Source: Falsiroseomonas sp051859025
GTDB lineage: Bacteria > Pseudomonadota > Alphaproteobacteria > Acetobacterales > Acetobacteraceae
Length of the DNA stretch: 64,000 nucleotides
NCBI RefSeq assembly: GCF_051859025.1
Contig: NZ_JBHYGL010000023.1
Span: 124,001 to 188,000 of the forward strand
Reading direction: 5' to 3'
The notes under the pieces: generated by a model
What the model was told of the DNA's origin: nothing
The model's input: only the letters and a program-made list of their open reading frames with translations
The model's database searches: none
Made by a program: the position numbers and the translations under genes
Part shown: one piece after another, positions 40,849 through 49,405 of the stretch
How the letters are laid out: each line of letters opens with the position of its first letter
Numbering within the stretch: the stretch's first letter is position 1

Positions 40849-41841
40849 TCAGTGCAGGCGCGGTGCCTTCATGAAACTGGTGCGATCCGCGCTCGTGACG
40901 GGCAGGCTGAAGCGCCTGCCATCCCGTTCCACCGAGACCTGGACCATGACCCCCGCCTGCCCGAGCGACCACAAGCGACGCCACAACGCCGCTAGATCAG
41001 CGGCATTCTCACCCTCGATGCCGATGATGCGATCACCGGGCTTGATGCCGGCTTTGTCCGCGGGCCCCTTGCTGGCGACGGAGGCGACGATGATCCCTTC
41101 CTCCTGGTCCGCGCAGTAGAGGCCGAGCCAGGGCCGCGCCGGCTTGTTGACCCGCCCGTAATTCGTCATGTCGTCCAGGATCGGGTGCAGCAGCCCGATC
41201 GGCACAGCCATGTTGAGGTCCAGCCGCCGTCCCTTCGAGTCCCGGTGCTGCAGCACCAGGGACCCGATGCCGATCAGGGCCCCGTCCTCCCCGATCAGGG
41301 CGGCGCCACCCCAGGACGGATGGGCGGGGGCGGTGAAGAGCGCCTCCTCCAGCAGGTATTCCCAGTAGCCGGCAAAGGGTTCCTTGGCGACGATGGAGCA
41401 GGCCAGCGCGCCGCCTTCCGCGGCGTTGCGACCGGAATGCGGGGCTGCGGCCAGGATGGTATTGGCACCGGCCTCCGGCAGCGCAGCGGTCCCGAGCGGC
41501 ATGGTGGGTGCGTCCAGCCGCCCCAGCGCCTGTACCAGGCCGAAGCCGGTCTCGAAATCATAGGCTAGGCCGTGGCCCTGGACGACTCGGCCAGTGGAGG
41601 TGGTTATCCAGATGCTGTCGGCTTCGCCGATCAGGTAGCCGATGGTCAGCACCAGCCCCTTGGCACCGATCACCACGCCGCTGCCTTCGCGCTCCGTGCC
41701 CAGCGTCCGGGCGGAGAAGGCGTCGGCCGGCACGCGCGACTTGATCGACACCACGGAAGCCAGGGTGCGCGCCACATCGAAGCGGTATTCGGCCGGGTCA
41801 GGCCGCATTTCCGCGGGGATCGTCCAGTCCTCGTCCGCCAT
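40849..41841 (-). CDS. HtrA-like PDZ protein without catalytic triad (pseudoprotease)
   Basis: About 330 residues: trypsin-like S1C domain about 20-225 and a C-terminal PDZ domain (PADKAGIKPGDRIIGIEGEN). All three triad positions appear changed: GLVLTxxHVV of HtrA reads GLVLTIGYLI (His to Tyr), the DxxDLAVL region reads DFETGFGLVQ (Asp lost), and GNSGGPL reads PSWGGAAL (Ser lost). No signal peptide or membrane anchor is visible. Likely a peptide-binding or scaffold protein, not an enzyme. A TTG at 41859 is in frame, but GGAAG before ATG 41841 decides the start. Confidence 0.85.
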   Translation of the reverse strand: MADEDWTIPAEMRPDPAEYRFDVARTLASVVSIKSRVPADAFSARTLGTEREGSGVVIGAKGLVLTIGYLIGEADSIWITTSTGRVVQGHGLAYDFETGFGLVQALGRLDAPTMPLGTAALPEAGANTILAAAPHSGRNAAEGGALACSIVAKEPFAGYWEYLLEEALFTAPAHPSWGGAALIGEDGALIGIGSLVLQHRDSKGRRLDLNMAVPIGLLHPILDDMTNYGRVNKPARPWLGLYCADQEEGIIVASVASKGPADKAGIKPGDRIIGIEGENAADLAALWRRLWSLGQAGVMVQVSVERDGRRFSLPVTSADRTSFMKAPRLH

Positions 41842-41868
41842 CACTGCTTCCGCTGCCAAGGAGGCATT

Positions 41869-42243
41869 CTAGAAGAGGCCGGGGCTGGTGGGAACGCCCC
41901 GGCGGTTTCGCAAGATTGCGGCCGGCGGCTCCGGGGCGGGGGGCAGGTCAAGAGGAGAAACCAGGGGCGCGACCAGTGCTTCCGCGACCGGGTCCGGAAT
42001 GACCCGCGGGCACCGGAAGGCGATGCGGTATTCGTTCGGCCAGATCTCGCTGCGCACGATGTCGAAGCCCCTGTCCCGATCGGCGCAGAAGCGCTGCGCC
42101 TGTTCCACACCGCGCCGCGCTGCCGTGGCGGGCGTCGAGGCGTGGGTGGTCAGGCCGAAGACCTCCGGCGACAACTCGACGACCGCCGAGGTGGTGGCGC
42201 AGGCGCCGAGAAGGGACAGCAGCAGGACGGCGTATCGGGCCAG
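41869..42243 (-). CDS. small lipoprotein, probable CTG start
   Basis: 124 residues. The family-like frame begins before the first canonical codon (TTG 42174): ARYAVLLLSLLGACATTSAV is a textbook lipoprotein signal with lipobox LLGAC. Upstream in frame there is no ATG/GTG/TTG before a TAG, but CTG at 42243 lies 5 bases after GGAGAG, so CTG initiation is inferred. The mature part has two cysteines (AQRFCADRD and IAFRCPR) that could pair. Function unknown; membrane-anchored, side not determined. Confidence 0.7.
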   Translation of the reverse strand: MARYAVLLLSLLGACATTSAVVELSPEVFGLTTHASTPATAARRGVEQAQRFCADRDRGFDIVRSEIWPNEYRIAFRCPRVIPDPVAEALVAPLVSPLDLPPAPEPPAAILRNRRGVPTSPGLF

Positions 42244-42326
42244 GGTGGCTCTCCGCAGTGTGATCGCGCGGCGAGGCTAGGACACCCTGCGGGGCACCAC
42301 CAGCCAGGGAATGGCGCGGCGGCACG

Positions 42327-42368
42327 CCGGGAAACCCCGTCTCCCCGCCCGGTTTCCCGGACGGGGAG
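42327..42368. terminator. overlapping alternative hairpins after malate synthase gene
   Basis: CCGGGAAACC (42327-42336) pairs perfectly with GGTTTCCCGG (42351-42360), and CTCCCCG (42341-42347) pairs with CGGGGAG (42362-42368). The two stems interlock, so only one can form unless a pseudoknot is made. Located between the glcB stop and the lipoprotein start, both leftward; most simply a terminator or processing structure. Confidence 0.5.
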
Positions 42369-42388
42369 TGGGTTGGAGGGCGGGGTGG

Positions 42389-44566
42389 CTACGGGGCCGC
42401 CTTCGCCTCGCGCCGCCGCCGCGTCAGGATGAACTCCGTATAGCCGTTCGGCTGCGTTGCGCCATCGAAGACCAGGTCGCAGGCTGCCTTGAAGGCCGGG
42501 CCGTCGAAGCCCGGCGCCATGGGCTTGTAGAGCGGGTCGCCGGCATTCTGGCGATCGACCACCGCGGCCATGCGCTTCAGTGTCTCATCCACCTGGGCTC
42601 GGGTCACGATGCCGTGGCGCAGCCAGTTGGCGATGTGCTGGCTGCTGATGCGCAGCGTGGCGCGGTCTTCCATGAGGCCGACATCGTTGATGTCCGGGAC
42701 CTTGGAGCAGCCGACGCCCTGGTCCACCCACCGGACGACATAGCCCAGGATGCCCTGCGCGTTGTTGTCCAGCTCCGCCTGCACATCCTGCGGTGCCCAG
42801 TTGGTGTTGGTCGCGACGGGTACGGTCAGGATGTCGTCCAGCCTGCCGCGCGGGCCACCGGCGACGATCTCCGCCTGGCGCGCCGGGACATCCACCTGGT
42901 GGTAGTGCAGCGCATGCAGCGTCGCGGCGGTGGGGGAGGGGACCCAGGCCGTGTTGGCGCCGGCCTTGGGGTGGCCGACCTTCTGGTCCAGCATCGCGGC
43001 CATCATGTCGGGCATCGCCCACATGCCCTTGCCGATCTGTGCGCGGCCGCGGAGGCCGGCGGCGAGGCCGACATCGACGTTCCACTCCTCATAGGCCTTG
43101 ATCCAGGGCAGGCCCTTCATGTCGTTCTTGCGGACGACGGGGCCGGCTTCCATCGCGGTGTGGATCTCATCCCCCGTACGGTCCAGGAAGCCGGTGTTGA
43201 TGAAGACCACGCGGTCCTTCACGGCGCGAATGCAGGCGGCCAGGTTCACCGTGGTGCGGCGTTCCTCGTCCATGATGCCGAGCTTGGCGGTGTAGCGCGG
43301 CAGGCCAAGCGCATCCTCCACCCGCTTGAACAGCAGGTCGGCGTGGCGGACCTCATCGGGGCCATGCATCTTCGGCTTGACGATGTAGACGCTGCCGGTG
43401 CGGCTGTTCATCCGCTTGCCGCGGCCGGGCGGCTGGATGTCGTGCAGCGCGATCGCGACGGTCACCATCGCGTCCAGTGCCGTTTCCGGGATCTCGGCGC
43501 CGTCCAGCGTGACGACATCCGTCATCATGTGGTGGCCGACATTGCGCACCAGCATGACGGAGCGGCCATGCAACGTGATCGCGCCGCCGGCCGGCGTCTT
43601 CCAGACCCGGTCGGCGTTGAGGCGGCGGGTGATGGTCTTGCCGCCCTTCTCGAGGTCGGCGGTCAGGTCGCCCTTCATCAGGCCGAGCCAGTTGCGATAG
43701 ACATCGATCTTGTCGGCGGCATCGACAGCGGCGACGCTGTCCTCGCAATCCATGATCGTGGTCAGCGCGGATTCCATCACCAGGTCGCTGACGCCGGCCG
43801 GATCCTCACGCCCGATCGCACTGCCGCGGTCGATGTGGAGTTCCATGCGTAGCCCGTTGTTGCCGAGCAGGATGGCGTTGGGCGCCCAGGTCTCCCCCTG
43901 GTAGCCCATGCACTGGCCGGGGCGGGCGAGGTGGACCTTGCTGCCATCCTTCAGGGCGACAACGAGGGTCCCGCCCTCGATCGCGTAGCTGGTGCTGTCG
44001 GCATGGCTGGCGCCGCCGGCGAGCGGCACGGCCTGGTCGAGCACCTTGCGCGCGAAGGCGATGACCTTGGCGCCGCGCTTCGGGTTGTAGCCGCGGCCCT
44101 TCTCGGCGCCATCCGCCTCCGGGATCGCATCGGTGCCGTAGAGCGCGTCATACAGGCTGCCCCAGCGGGCGTTGGCGGCGTTCAGCGCGTAGCGGGCATT
44201 CGAGACGGGGACGACGAGCTGCGGGCCGGCCATGGTCGCGATCTCGGCGTCGACATCGGTGGTGCCGACGGAGAAGGGCTCGGGCTCCGGCGCCAGGTAG
44301 CCGATCTCCTGCAGGAAGGCGGTGTAGGCGGGCAGGTCCACGGGGCGCGCGGGGTTGGCGCGGTGCCAAGCATCGATCTTCGCCTGCAATGCATCGCGCG
44401 TGGCAAGCAGTTCCGCGTTCCGCGGCGCCCACTCGCGGAGGATGGATTCGAATGAAGACCAGAAACGCGCGGGTTCGATCCCGGTGCCGGGCAGGGCTTC
44501 GTCCTCGATGAAGGTGCGGAAGGCACCCTCCATGCCAAGGTTGCCGATCTTAACGGTCTTTGCCAT
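42389..44566 (-). CDS. glcB: malate synthase G
   Basis: 725 residues, the normal length of the monomeric G form. It condenses glyoxylate and acetyl-CoA to malate. Recognisable blocks: MDCEDSVAAVDAADKIDVYRN, MLVRNVGHHMMTD, PKMHGPDEVRHADLLF, LGIMDEERRTTVNL, NTGFLDRTGDEIHTAM and QGVGCSKVPDINDVGLMED. GAGGAGAAGG precedes ATG 44566; the frame runs to 44647 without a site. No isocitrate lyase is nearby, so it may serve glyoxylate from other catabolism, consistent with many amine- and amide-degrading genes around. Confidence 0.95.
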   Translation of the reverse strand: MAKTVKIGNLGMEGAFRTFIEDEALPGTGIEPARFWSSFESILREWAPRNAELLATRDALQAKIDAWHRANPARPVDLPAYTAFLQEIGYLAPEPEPFSVGTTDVDAEIATMAGPQLVVPVSNARYALNAANARWGSLYDALYGTDAIPEADGAEKGRGYNPKRGAKVIAFARKVLDQAVPLAGGASHADSTSYAIEGGTLVVALKDGSKVHLARPGQCMGYQGETWAPNAILLGNNGLRMELHIDRGSAIGREDPAGVSDLVMESALTTIMDCEDSVAAVDAADKIDVYRNWLGLMKGDLTADLEKGGKTITRRLNADRVWKTPAGGAITLHGRSVMLVRNVGHHMMTDVVTLDGAEIPETALDAMVTVAIALHDIQPPGRGKRMNSRTGSVYIVKPKMHGPDEVRHADLLFKRVEDALGLPRYTAKLGIMDEERRTTVNLAACIRAVKDRVVFINTGFLDRTGDEIHTAMEAGPVVRKNDMKGLPWIKAYEEWNVDVGLAAGLRGRAQIGKGMWAMPDMMAAMLDQKVGHPKAGANTAWVPSPTAATLHALHYHQVDVPARQAEIVAGGPRGRLDDILTVPVATNTNWAPQDVQAELDNNAQGILGYVVRWVDQGVGCSKVPDINDVGLMEDRATLRISSQHIANWLRHGIVTRAQVDETLKRMAAVVDRQNAGDPLYKPMAPGFDGPAFKAACDLVFDGATQPNGYTEFILTRRRREAKAAP

Positions 44567-44631
44567 CGAACCTTCTCCTCGCCTGCAAGCCCCGGCGCCC
44601 TCGGGGCCGTTCGCGGGCCATCTGCGGGCAT

Positions 44632-44647
44632 TTGCCCTATGTGGCAA
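44632..44647. promoter_or_regulatory. inverted repeat upstream of glcB
   Basis: TTGCC-N6-GGCAA, perfect 5-bp arms, 65 bp before the glcB start codon and inside the 119-bp gap to the TerB-like gene. Position and size fit an operator; no regulator is assigned. Confidence 0.35.
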
Positions 44648-44685
44648 GGGGGACGACCCGCGCAGGCCATCCCCCCAGAGGGTCC

Positions 44686-45108
44686 CTACCGGTCCAGCAC
44701 CGCGCGGTCGTTCTTCGCGGTCAGGGTGCGGAAATGCGGCTCAAGCTCCGCTTCGCTCAACCCGAAGGCCTGGACAAAGCCCATGACCAGGCGCTGCTCC
44801 TCCGGCTCGGCCTGGCCGTCCGACATGGCGCTGTCGATCATGTTCAGGACGATGCAGAGCCTCTGGTCGTGGCGCAGCTTGGGCGCCGCGGCAGCGGCGA
44901 ACTGCTCGGCCGGCGTGGCACGGCAATAGCGAAGCGCGTTATCGAGGGCCTGCCGCGTGGCATTGGGGCCCATGACGGACAGGAGATGGCCGATCTCCTC
45001 CTGGTCCATCTCGCCGTCGGACGCCATGCAATAGAGCAGGCTGGCGACGAGGCAGTTGCGAGGCGTGAGGTCGAAGGCAGGCGCCTGGGCCTTGAACATT
45101 CCGAACAT
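44686..45108 (-). CDS. TerB-like domain protein
   Basis: 140 residues, all-alpha. Two acidic repeats typical of TerB/TerB-like domains: YCMASDGEMDQEEIGHLLSV and IDSAMSDGQAEPEEQRLVMG, each with the DG-E(x)EE pattern that binds a divalent cation. GGGAG lies before the ATG at 45108. Cytosolic. No other ter genes are present, so tellurite resistance should not be assumed. Confidence 0.78.
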   Translation of the reverse strand: MFGMFKAQAPAFDLTPRNCLVASLLYCMASDGEMDQEEIGHLLSVMGPNATRQALDNALRYCRATPAEQFAAAAAPKLRHDQRLCIVLNMIDSAMSDGQAEPEEQRLVMGFVQAFGLSEAELEPHFRTLTAKNDRAVLDR

Positions 45109-45234
45109 CGATGTGTCTCCCGGCAGGGTTGTGGCGGCGCGCCGGGCACTCTCGCGGTGCCGGTCGCGCCGTCGCGCAACAGCCAGGGATTCGGCCATTC
45201 GGCAAGAGGGTTTACTGTTGCAGAAATGAGACAC

Positions 45235-45249
45235 TGCGGTGTTACCGCA
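45235..45249. promoter_or_regulatory. inverted repeat before the GntR gene
   Basis: TGCGGT-GTT-ACCGCA, perfect 6-bp arms, about 90 bp before the GntR start. It lies in the 230-bp divergent space between the TerB-like and GntR genes. A site for the regulator itself is plausible. Confidence 0.4.
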
Positions 45250-45338
45250 ATAGTGGCATCGGGGCTGGCAAGGAAGAGGCTTACCGAACCAATAGATTGA
45301 ATTTAGACTGGATACGATTGACCGAGGCCCCCCGCATC

Positions 45339-46085
45339 GTGATCACGCTCTCTCCCGACGTCGTTGAAGCGCCGCCTCTCGACGTTGCCTCGGATTCCCG
45401 GCGCCTGTCGCCAGTGCAGCCGCGCACCATGGTGGAACAGGCCGCCGAGGCCATCGTCGCCGCCGCCGCCCGCGGCATCTTCCTGCCTGGCGATCGTCTG
45501 GTAGAGGCTGAGATCGCCCGCGACCTCGGCATCAGCCGCGTCCCGGTGCGGGAGGCGCTGCGCCTCCTGGAAAGCCAGGGTATCGTCGTCAGCACGCCCT
45601 ACAAGGGCATGCGGCTCATGCAGATCACCAACCGCAACGTGGCGGAGTTGATGCGCGTCCGCACGGCGCTGGAAACACTGGCCCTGCGGGAGATCTCGGC
45701 CAGCGGCCCCGCGAATCCGGAACGCCTGGCGCCGGCCTGGCGGGCGGCGGAGCGGTATGAGGCCGTGTCCAGCGGGCCGGACGCCGCGGCAATTGTCGCG
45801 GCCGATGAGGCTTTCCACGGGGAACTCTGCCGGCTGTCCGGCAACGGCGTGCTGCACGGACTCTGGCTCAGCGTCGCGCGGCAGCTATCGGTCGTCTGGG
45901 GCCTCGGCCATGATGTCCGGCCAAAGCCGCGCATCGCACAGGAACACAGGGAGATCCTGGATCGCCTGTCCCGCGGCGATGCTGCAGGCGCACAGGCGGC
46001 GCTCGACGCCCACCTCGCCTGGCATGAGGATCTGGACTTCGAACGCCAGGTCGAACGCCGGCGGCTGGGCAAGAACCGCGCCTGA
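45339..46085 (+). CDS. GntR-family regulator, FCD (FadR C-terminal) type
   Basis: About 248 residues: N-terminal winged helix (PGDRLVEAEIARDLGISRVP, then VREALRLLESQGIV) and a C-terminal all-helical FCD domain with likely metal ligands (ADEAFHGELCRLSGN and the final AHLAWHED). There is no ATG; GTG at 45339 and TTG at 45318 are both possible starts. FCD regulators respond to organic acids. The nearest divergent gene is the TerB-like gene, so the target is not obvious; glcB is one option. Confidence 0.88.
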   Translation: MITLSPDVVEAPPLDVASDSRRLSPVQPRTMVEQAAEAIVAAAARGIFLPGDRLVEAEIARDLGISRVPVREALRLLESQGIVVSTPYKGMRLMQITNRNVAELMRVRTALETLALREISASGPANPERLAPAWRAAERYEAVSSGPDAAAIVAADEAFHGELCRLSGNGVLHGLWLSVARQLSVVWGLGHDVRPKPRIAQEHREILDRLSRGDAAGAQAALDAHLAWHEDLDFERQVERRRLGKNRA

Positions 46086-46135
46086 CGACCCGCCGGCGAT
46101 CCTCGCCCGCGGCACTGGCAGAGGAGGATCGCGGC

Positions 46136-46603
46136 ATGTTCCAGATTGGGCAGAAAGTCTGGCATCGCGACGGCAAGCGCAGCGGCGTTGTCCTGGATTG
46201 CGATGGCGACCGCGTCTTCATCGAACAGGAGAACGGCGCGGAACTCGATTTCCCCGCCCGCGAACTGAGCGTGACGGCACCTGCCGCGGCGACGCCGGCG
46301 CATCGGGCTGCCGCCTCCGTTCCTTATTCCATGGTGGACCGCACCCTGGTTGCGTCGGACATCACGCCGGAACATGTCCGGGTGCTGGGCTTGATTCCCC
46401 AGCGTACCGTCCAGGCCGTGGCGGCGGTGTACGAAAAGCGGCCGCGGGCGGGCAAGTTCAGCGCTCTGGATGTCGCGCAGAAGCTGAACCTGATCGCGGA
46501 AGTCACCGATGTGCCCTACCGCACCATGCGCACCTACAGTGACCGGCCCGGGGAGATGGGGCTGCTGATGGGCAAGGGGCTCGCCGACAGCCAGAAGGGC
46601 TGA
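46136..46603 (+). CDS. unknown protein with N-terminal KOW/SH3-like segment
   Basis: 155 residues after a strong GAGGAGG site. I do not recognise it. The first 45 residues (FQIGQKVWHRDGKRSGVVLD, then CDGDRVFIEQENGAELDFPA) look like a small beta-barrel of KOW/SH3 type. A linker rich in Ala/Pro follows, then a helical region (DITPEHVRVLGLIPQRTVQA, FSALDVAQKLNLIAEVTDV) that could bind DNA or protein. No signal peptide or membrane segment. Codon use is like the neighbours, so it is a real gene. Confidence 0.75.
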   Translation: MFQIGQKVWHRDGKRSGVVLDCDGDRVFIEQENGAELDFPARELSVTAPAAATPAHRAAASVPYSMVDRTLVASDITPEHVRVLGLIPQRTVQAVAAVYEKRPRAGKFSALDVAQKLNLIAEVTDVPYRTMRTYSDRPGEMGLLMGKGLADSQKG

Positions 46604-46625
46604 ACGGGCCGGCGAGGCATCGGGG

Positions 46626-47534
46626 TCAGGCGCAGCCCGCCGCGCCGATGCGCCGTGTCGCATCCTCCTGCTCCTCTGGCGGCAGGAAGGCGCTGCGTGC
46701 CGGCCAGGGCGCGGGCGATGTCAGAACCGCCCGCAGGGCGGCAGCCATGCTGGATGCATCCTCGAACCGCTCTGTGGCGGCCTTGGCGGTCGCCCGCGCC
46801 ACGATGGCCGGAAGTGCCGCCGGCAGGCCGGGCACCAGGCTGTCGAGCGCCGGGGTCGGGCGGTGGACGATCGCATGGGTCAGGGCGAAGAAGTCGGCAG
46901 GTGGCCGGAAGGGATGCCGGCCCGCCAGCATCTCGAACAGCACGATGCCAAGGCCCCAGAGGTCGGCACGTGCATCGGCGGCTTCGCCGCGCAACTGTTC
47001 GGGGGCCATGTAGGCGGGTGTCCCGGCCATCGTGCCGGCCATCGTAAGGTCGCTCGCCTCCGTGCGGGCGATGCCGAAATCCGTCAGCTTCGGCGTGCCG
47101 TGCCCGGCATTCTCGCTCATCGTCAGCAGGATGTTGGCCGGCTTCACGTCGCGGTGGACGATACCGCGGGCATGCGCATGGGCCAGCCCGTCCAGCAGTT
47201 CCACCACGATCTCCACCGCCTGCCGCGGCGAGATCTCCCCGCGCCGCATGGGTGCGCCCAGCGGCTCCCCGATCACCAGTTCCATGACGATGTAGAAGAG
47301 GCCCTCATGCATCCCCGCATCATGCACGGTGACGAGGTTGCCGTGATTGAGGCGGGCTGAGACCTGCACCTCCCGCAGCATGCGTTGGTGTTCTTCCGTG
47401 CTGGTGCGCCCGCGCATCATCTTCAGGGCAACAAGGCGGCCCAACCGGCGGTCAACGGCTTCAACCACCACGCCGGACGCCCCTTGGCCGATGATCTCAC
47501 GCAACTCGTAGCGATCGGCGATGAGTGCAGGCAT
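46626..47534 (-). CDS. soluble Hanks-type Ser/Thr protein kinase
   Basis: 302 residues, nearly only a kinase domain. GQGASG (16-21) glycine loop, Lys38 in ALKMM, catalytic loop HRDVKPAN with Asp129 and Asn134, DFG at 152-154, and activation segment ending in MAPEQL (177-182). The activation loop has several Thr (DLTMAGTMAGTPAY) suited to autophosphorylation. No transmembrane or sensor domain follows; a short acidic tail ends it. GAGG before ATG 47534. No phosphatase or forkhead partner is adjacent. Confidence 0.92.
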   Translation of the reverse strand: MPALIADRYELREIIGQGASGVVVEAVDRRLGRLVALKMMRGRTSTEEHQRMLREVQVSARLNHGNLVTVHDAGMHEGLFYIVMELVIGEPLGAPMRRGEISPRQAVEIVVELLDGLAHAHARGIVHRDVKPANILLTMSENAGHGTPKLTDFGIARTEASDLTMAGTMAGTPAYMAPEQLRGEAADARADLWGLGIVLFEMLAGRHPFRPPADFFALTHAIVHRPTPALDSLVPGLPAALPAIVARATAKAATERFEDASSMAAALRAVLTSPAPWPARSAFLPPEEQEDATRRIGAAGCA

Positions 47535-47816
47535 CCAGTAACCTCGGCTGCATAGACAGGCGCTGCCGCGGGAAAGGCGCCGAAGGATCACGCTGTGCCG
47601 CGCGGGGCCGGCACCGCAGCACTGTAGGGCGCCCGTGGAAGACAGGAAATGCCCGGATCGGTCGACATGCAGTTTCCACCTCGCCGAACTTTCGTTGCCA
47701 TGGCGAGGAACATTGCAACGGCGGCGGTTTTTTGCCCCGCCCGCGGGATACGCCGGCGCCGGGGTTGTCGATCGCGCCTTGCGGGTCGATCCTGGGATCT
47801 CCGGAGGACATGCCTG

Positions 47817-49400
47817 ATGCCGCTCACCTACACCCCGCCTGTTCACGTCAGCCAGCACTGGCAGGTCGCCAAGCCGGCCGCGCAGGGCAGGCGCGGCATG
47901 GTCGCCAGCCAGTCACGCGATGCGGCCGAGGCCGGGATCGCCATTCTGGAGGCGGGAGGCAACGCGGCCGATGCGGCGGTCGGCATGGCCTTCGCGCTGG
48001 CGGCCATGGAGCCCTGGAACAGTGGCCTTGGCGGCATCGGCTTCGCGCAGGTGGCAGCCCCTGGCGGCCCGGCGGAGACCATCGATTTCGGTCCCGTCTC
48101 CCCTGCCGGACTCGACGCCAAGGACTTCCCCACCACCGGGCGGATGAAGCAGGACCTGTTTGCCTGGCCGGAGGTGGTGGGCGACCGCAACATCCATGGC
48201 CCGATGAGCTTCGTCATCCCGTCCTCCGTCGCCGGCTATGCGCTGCTGCACGAGAAGCGTGGCCGCCTGCCGGCGCGCGACGTGCTGGCGCCGGCGGTGG
48301 CGCTGGCGAAGCGGGGCCTGGCGCAGGACTGGTTCACCACGCTGAAGATCGCGAACGCGGCTTCCACCCTGAAGCTCTATGCCGAATCGGCGCGCATCTA
48401 CCTGCCGGGCGGGCTGCCGCCCGTGGCGCCCTACCAGGGCACGCCGGGCTTCTTCCAACTGGGCAATCTGGCGGCGACGCTCGAGCGCCTGCAGTCGGCA
48501 GGGTTCCGTGACTTCTACGAGGGCGAGATCGCAGCCTCCATCGCAGCGGATGTGAAGGCGATGGGCGGCGTGCTGTCCGCCGCCGATCTCGCGGGCTGCC
48601 GCGCGCGGGTGCTCCCGGCGGTTGCCGTGCTCTGGCGGGGCCGTACGCTCCACCTCTCCAACGGGCTGACCGCCACGCCGACCTTCCGGCGTGTGATGGA
48701 GTTGATGGAAGGGGCGGACTGGTCGGGCACGGAGCCCGGCACCGCCTGGCACATCGCCTTCGCGGAGGCGATGAAGGCCGCCTATGCGGAGCGGCTGGAG
48801 GGCCTTGGCGATGCCGAGCCCAAGGGCGCGGACAGCTGCACCACCCACCTGACCGTCTGCGACGCGGACGGGATGATGGTGGCGATGACCACCACGCTGC
48901 TGTCCTCCATGGGCAGCCGTGTGGTGCTGCCGGGCTCCGGCGTGCTGATGAACAACGGGGTCATGTGGTTCGACCCGCGGCCGGGTTCCCCCAACCAGAT
49001 CGGTCCGAACAAGCGGCCGCTGACCAACATGTCGCCCGTGCTGGTTTCCGACGGGGTGGGGGTGCCTGAGATGGCGCTCGGTGCCTCCGGCGGGCGGCGC
49101 ATCCTGGCGGCGGTGTTCCAGACCCTCGCCCTCGTCGCAGGCTTCGGGCTGGATGCGGAGGCCGCCGCGCATTTCCCGCGCATCGATGTGAGTGGCCCGG
49201 AAGGCGCCACCGCCGACCGCCGCCTGCCCCAGGCGACGCTGGATGCGCTGGCGGCGATGGGGCCGCTGGAGGTCGTGGAGCACGCCGTGCTGCCGGTGAA
49301 CTTCGCCTGCCCGAACCTGATCCGCATCGCCCCCGACGGCACGCGCCAGGGCATCACCGACGTGATGTCGCCCTGGTCCGCCGCGCTCGCGCAGGGCTGA
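47817..49400 (+). CDS. gamma-glutamyltransferase family protein
   Basis: 527 residues, Ntn-hydrolase. Thr342 in DSCTTHLTVCD aligns with the Thr that becomes the N-terminal nucleophile after self-cleavage. GGNAADAAVGMAFALAAMEP in the large subunit and MNNGVMWFDPRPGSPNQIGP with KRPLTNMSPVLV in the small subunit are family blocks. No signal peptide, so it is probably cytoplasmic, unlike classical periplasmic Ggt; relatives include cephalosporin acylases and amide hydrolases. GGAGG before the ATG. The GPP34 gene follows 5 bp after. Confidence 0.88.
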   Translation: MPLTYTPPVHVSQHWQVAKPAAQGRRGMVASQSRDAAEAGIAILEAGGNAADAAVGMAFALAAMEPWNSGLGGIGFAQVAAPGGPAETIDFGPVSPAGLDAKDFPTTGRMKQDLFAWPEVVGDRNIHGPMSFVIPSSVAGYALLHEKRGRLPARDVLAPAVALAKRGLAQDWFTTLKIANAASTLKLYAESARIYLPGGLPPVAPYQGTPGFFQLGNLAATLERLQSAGFRDFYEGEIAASIAADVKAMGGVLSAADLAGCRARVLPAVAVLWRGRTLHLSNGLTATPTFRRVMELMEGADWSGTEPGTAWHIAFAEAMKAAYAERLEGLGDAEPKGADSCTTHLTVCDADGMMVAMTTTLLSSMGSRVVLPGSGVLMNNGVMWFDPRPGSPNQIGPNKRPLTNMSPVLVSDGVGVPEMALGASGGRRILAAVFQTLALVAGFGLDAEAAAHFPRIDVSGPEGATADRRLPQATLDALAAMGPLEVVEHAVLPVNFACPNLIRIAPDGTRQGITDVMSPWSAALAQG

Positions 49401-49405
49401 GGCCG

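Noticed and set aside
42311..43852. 513-residue open frame on the + strand
   Set aside because: Antisense shadow of malate synthase G.
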